NCBI RefSeq assembly: GCF_002394865.1
Contig: NZ_DGUZ01000003.1
Span: 426-14,509 of the forward strand
Direction of reading: 5' to 3'
Length of the DNA: 14,084 nt
Source of the DNA: Fibrobacter sp. UBA4297
GTDB lineage: Bacteria; Fibrobacterota; Fibrobacteria; Fibrobacterales; Fibrobacteraceae
The translations under genes were made by a program, and so were the position numbers. Below the pieces are notes generated by a model. It saw nothing but the letters and a program-made list of their open reading frames with translations. It was not told the origin of the DNA and made no database searches. This document shows positions 12,442 through 14,084 of this stretch, piece after piece. Positions within the stretch are counted from its first letter, which is position 1. Each line of letters starts with the position of its first letter.

Positions 12442-13085
12442 TTGCGGATGAACTGCGGGATGCCTTTGTACTTCGCCATGGCTTGCATAATGCTCCCCAT
12501 TTCCCATTCCTTCTCCTTGAGGCGGCGGCGGAGGAGGGCGACGAACACTTCCATGAGCATTTCGCAGTCGTACACGGAACGGTGCATCTTTTCTTCGTCG
12601 ATGGTCATCGAAATTTCGCCGCGCTTCATGAACATGTTTGCCATGAAGCCGAGCTTGTGGTTCGCAAGTTCCGGCATGATGGTCTTGGAAATAGCGAGGC
12701 TGTCGACGACGGGGTTCCCTGGCGTGAATTGCGGGTTCTGCTCGTAGGCGGTGCGCAAGAAGCTTGCGTCGAAGTTTGCGTTGTGGGCGAGCAAGATGGA
12801 GCCTGGGCCGCAGAATGCCGTGAACTGCTTGAGCGCTTCGCCGACAGCCGGTGCGTTTTCGACCATCTTGTCGGTGATGTGGTTCACGTTTGTGGCTTCG
12901 GCGGGAATGAGCATGTTGGGCTTTACGAGCGTGTCGAATTCCGAGATGATTTTCGGTACGACGCGTCCGTTTTTCACTTCTACAGTGAACTTTACGGCGC
13001 CAATTTCAATGATTTCGTCTTTACGGTTGACAAGACCAGTCGTTTCTAAGTCGAATGCGACAAATTTTGGTGGTAATGCTATCAC
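12438..13085 (-). CDS. DnaQ-like 3'-5' exonuclease (DEDDh)
   Basis: A 215-residue exonuclease of the DNA polymerase III epsilon type. Exo I is FDLETTG with D12 and E14, Exo II HNANFDASFL with D106, and Exo III HRSVYDCE with H168 and D173. All five metal-binding and catalytic residues of a DEDDh nuclease are present. It could be the replicative proofreading subunit or a stand-alone repair/RNA exonuclease; no clear polymerase-binding clamp motif was recognised, so no symbol is given. The start is GTG (13083-13085) behind AAGGA eight bases upstream. That site overlaps the stop region of the upstream DUF374 gene (gap 11 bases), so the two form an operon. An insertion-like VEVKNGRVVP (35-44) in the first beta region is slightly unusual. 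Confidence 0.9.
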   Translation of the reverse strand: MIALPPKFVAFDLETTGLVNRKDEIIEIGAVKFTVEVKNGRVVPKIISEFDTLVKPNMLIPAEATNVNHITDKMVENAPAVGEALKQFTAFCGPGSILLAHNANFDASFLRTAYEQNPQFTPGNPVVDSLAISKTIMPELANHKLGFMANMFMKRGEISMTIDEEKMHRSVYDCEMLMEVFVALLRRRLKEKEWEMGSIMQAMAKYKGIPQFIRK

Positions 13086-13096
13086 GGCTGTGTTCC

Positions 13097-13651
13097 TTAT
13101 TTTGAATTATTTTCGGGCAAAAGATACTTAATTTCAATGTCAATTGCTGTCAAAGGGAGTGGAATAATGAAATTATCCCATCCGTTTAAGCGAAAATGCT
13201 TGCCATACTTGATGCAAAAAAGCCAAAGGGGTCGGCCGCTTGCCTTGGAGAGCCATAGCGAGCCCGGCTTTACTTGGAGGGCGGGGCCGTGTGGGCCATC
13301 GAGCGCCATGCCGACAAAGCGGTCATTCTTGAGAGACTTGAGCAGGTGCCGGACATTTGTGGCGCCGTGCGTGTCGGATCCGCGAGTGACTTCGTAATGG
13401 AGTTGCTTAGCTGCCTGGGCGAAAAATTCCCCGTCGTTTGATTCCGAGACGAGGATGTGCACGTTCTTATCCTTGAAAGCGGCAGTGCTTGCGAGCAGGT
13501 CCTTGTGCCAAAGTCCGAGGATTCCCGGTCGAAAGTCGTCGGGCACGCGCAGGCGGATGCGGAGGCTCCTCATCCAGAGGGCTCCGAGCGTCGCGAGCAA
13601 TTTTGTCTTCAAGGAGGTCGATTTCACGGACAAAAAAATAGGTAATGGCAC
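13097..13651 (-). CDS. DUF374 / lysophospholipid acyltransferase-like protein
   Basis: A 184-residue protein resembling the DUF374 group of the PlsC/LpxL acyltransferase superfamily. It has LWHKD at 47-51 (the active-site H-x-x-x-x-D region is shortened here to HKD), the conserved SESNDGE 69-75 (family SQSRDGE), RGSDTHGA 90-97, and DGPHGP 118-123 (family DGPRGP) followed by KPGSLWLSKASG. The N-terminus has one hydrophobic helix (about 17-30). Such proteins are expected to transfer an acyl chain in lipid A or phospholipid metabolism at the inner membrane, but few are characterised. The start is uncertain: GTG at 13651 has no ribosome-binding site, and an in-frame GTG at residue 9 is another option. 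It is followed by the exonuclease gene after 11 bases. Confidence 0.75.
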   Translation of the reverse strand: MPLPIFLSVKSTSLKTKLLATLGALWMRSLRIRLRVPDDFRPGILGLWHKDLLASTAAFKDKNVHILVSESNDGEFFAQAAKQLHYEVTRGSDTHGATNVRHLLKSLKNDRFVGMALDGPHGPALQVKPGSLWLSKASGRPLWLFCIKYGKHFRLNGWDNFIIPLPLTAIDIEIKYLLPENNSK

Positions 13652-13686
13652 GAGGGTAAATGAAAAATTTTAAAATTTTTTGATTT

Positions 13687-13716
13687 TTTTTACCTTTAAC
13701 CCTTGTACAACGTCAA
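13687..13716 (-). promoter_or_regulatory. promoter of the DUF374-exonuclease operon
   Basis: Minus strand TTGACG (13711-13716), 18-base spacer, TAAAAA (13687-13692). It interlocks with the divergent tRNA-Cys promoter: the two -35 boxes are three bases apart. Confidence 0.5.
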
Positions 13717-13731
13717 ATAAATACTTATATT
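13703..13731 (+). promoter_or_regulatory. tRNA-Cys promoter
   Basis: TTGTAC (13703-13708), 17-base spacer, TATATT (13726-13731), with the tRNA beginning 14 bases further on. It shares the TATATT -10 with the other tRNA promoters of the window. Confidence 0.75.
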
Positions 13732-13745
13732 GCGTCTGCAATTAT

Positions 13746-13818
13746 GGCGACGTACCCAAGTTGGTAAGGGGCGAGTCTGCAAAACTCTTATTCGGCGGTT
13801 CGAGTCCGCCCGTTGCCT
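13746..13818 (+). tRNA. tRNA-Cys(GCA)
   Basis: Acceptor GGCGACG (13746-13752) pairs with CGTTGCC (13811-13817), including one G-U pair. The anticodon arm GAGTCTGCAAAACTC gives anticodon GCA. The T arm is GGCGG-TTCGAGT-CCGCC. The discriminator T (13818) is the cysteine identity base. CCA is not encoded; TCT follows. Confidence 0.95.
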
Positions 13819-13821
13819 CTC

Positions 13822-13859
13822 AAAAGACCTTTCGTGAAAGCGGAAGGTCTTTTTGTTTT
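13822..13859 (+). terminator. tRNA-Cys terminator
   Basis: AAAAGACCTT (13822-13831) pairs with AAGGTCTTTT (13844-13853) around a 12-base loop that can form a small inner hairpin. TGTTTTG follows. Confidence 0.85.
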
Positions 13860-13908
13860 GTATATGGACTGTGTCCCGTTCCGCTTTATAAGATGATTGG
13901 ACATGAAA

Positions 13909-13937
13909 AAAGCCGCTTTAAGCGGCTTTCATTTTTA
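13909..13937. terminator. bidirectional terminator
   Basis: AAAGCCGCT (13909-13917) pairs with AGCGGCTTT (13921-13929) around TTA, followed by CATTTTTA on the plus strand and a T-rich tail (complement of GAAAAA) on the minus strand. It lies downstream of the minus-strand gene at the right edge and probably ends its transcript. Nothing coding was seen in 13860-14031. Confidence 0.8.
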
Positions 13938-13943
13938 GGGAGG

Positions 13944-13967
13944 TTCCCGGTCGGTGCCGGGAATGAC
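13944..13967 (+). repeat. REP-like palindrome
   Basis: TTCCCGG (13944-13950) and CCGGGAA (13957-13963) surround TCGGTG, followed by TGAC. The left arm and loop are identical to the partial copy at 1-15 (opposite strand) and closely match 12361-12384. Confidence 0.75.
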
Positions 13968-14014
13968 GTGTCTAGGGTTATGCCGAATTTCTCGTCTATC
14001 AGCGAAGCCACAAC

Positions 14015-14035
14015 TTCCTACCGCCTACTTCCTAC
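14015..14035 (-). repeat. heptamer tandem repeat overlapping a stop codon
   Basis: Plus strand TTCCTAC, CGCCTAC, TTCCTAC: three 7-base units of the form NNCCTAC. The CTA at 14032-14034 doubles as the TAG stop of the gene at the right edge. Same arrangement as 12414-12441. Confidence 0.6.
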
Positions 14036-14084
14036 TCCACTGTTGGCGGTGGGAGTGGGTTCTTGCGGGGGCGGCCACGCGGGC
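14032..14084 (-). CDS. C-terminal end of a protein with an AT-hook-like tail (partial)
   Basis: On the minus strand the frame entering from the right edge reads PRGRPRKNPLPPPTVE and stops at TAG (14032-14034). RGRPRK is the core of an AT-hook, a minor-groove DNA-binding motif also common in basic tails of bacterial proteins. Only 16 residues are visible, so the protein cannot be named. The bidirectional terminator at 13909-13937 lies downstream, as expected for a gene end. The other two minus-strand frames also stop nearby, but their sequences look less protein-like. Confidence 0.5.
   Translation of the reverse strand, partial: PRGRPRKNPLPPPTVE

Noticed and set aside
12331..12747. A plus-strand 138-codon frame across the intergenic region and exonuclease gene
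   Set aside because: It runs through a terminator and palindrome and then antisense to the DnaQ-like gene, which has all its catalytic residues.

Overview
The window looks like a chromosomal segment of a Gram-negative, lipopolysaccharide-making bacterium. It carries a Kdo transferase (waaA) and ispH of the MEP isoprenoid pathway. It also has a lipobox lipoprotein remnant and strong housekeeping promoters of the TTGACA / TATATT type. The style (basic C-terminal tails, dispersed TTCCCGG...CCGGGAA palindromes, TAG-rich heptamer repeats next to stop codons) suggests Fibrobacter or a relative. That assignment is inference from memory and was not tested by a search.

Layout, left to right. 1-1031: a partial palindromic repeat, then a decayed lipoprotein gene with a frameshift in its signal peptide and an in-frame stop. 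1205-1312: a 35-residue single-helix membrane peptide. 1390-3312 (minus): a two-gene unit in which a 282-residue Pro/Lys/Ile-rich repeat protein is followed with no gap by a radical SAM enzyme. This is the best candidate for an undescribed system, either a peptide- or protein-modifying cassette or a modified basic nucleoid-type protein. 3461-5932 (minus): a DeaD/CsdA-like DEAD-box RNA helicase whose acidic N-terminal extension contains an in-frame palindromic repeat encoding 15 residues. 6242-6326: tRNA-Ser(CGA) with a very strong terminator, followed by about 300 bases of palindromes and copies of the tRNA 3' end. 6750-6950: a possible small transcription unit. 6980-7250: a tandem array of terminator-like hairpins. 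7251-7525 (minus): two identical tRNA-Glu(UUC) genes within a 119-base duplication, each with its own promoter and terminator.

7602-11887 (plus): a tightly packed four-gene operon. It encodes an ABC half-transporter, an isoprenylcysteine/phospholipid methyltransferase-like membrane protein, waaA and ispH. The first three overlap by 8 bases at each junction and ispH follows after 12 bases. The theme is envelope lipid and isoprenoid work. 11954-12175: rpmB (ribosomal protein L28) with its own near-consensus promoter. 12202-12441: a stack of terminators, a palindromic repeat and a heptamer repeat between convergent genes. 12438-13651 (minus): a DUF374 acyltransferase-like gene followed by a DnaQ-like 3'-5' exonuclease, transcribed divergently from tRNA-Cys(GCA) at 13746-13818. 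The right end holds terminators, another palindromic repeat, another heptamer repeat, and the last 16 codons of a minus-strand gene ending in an AT-hook-like basic tail.

All functional calls rest on motifs read by eye. No database search or folding program was run.
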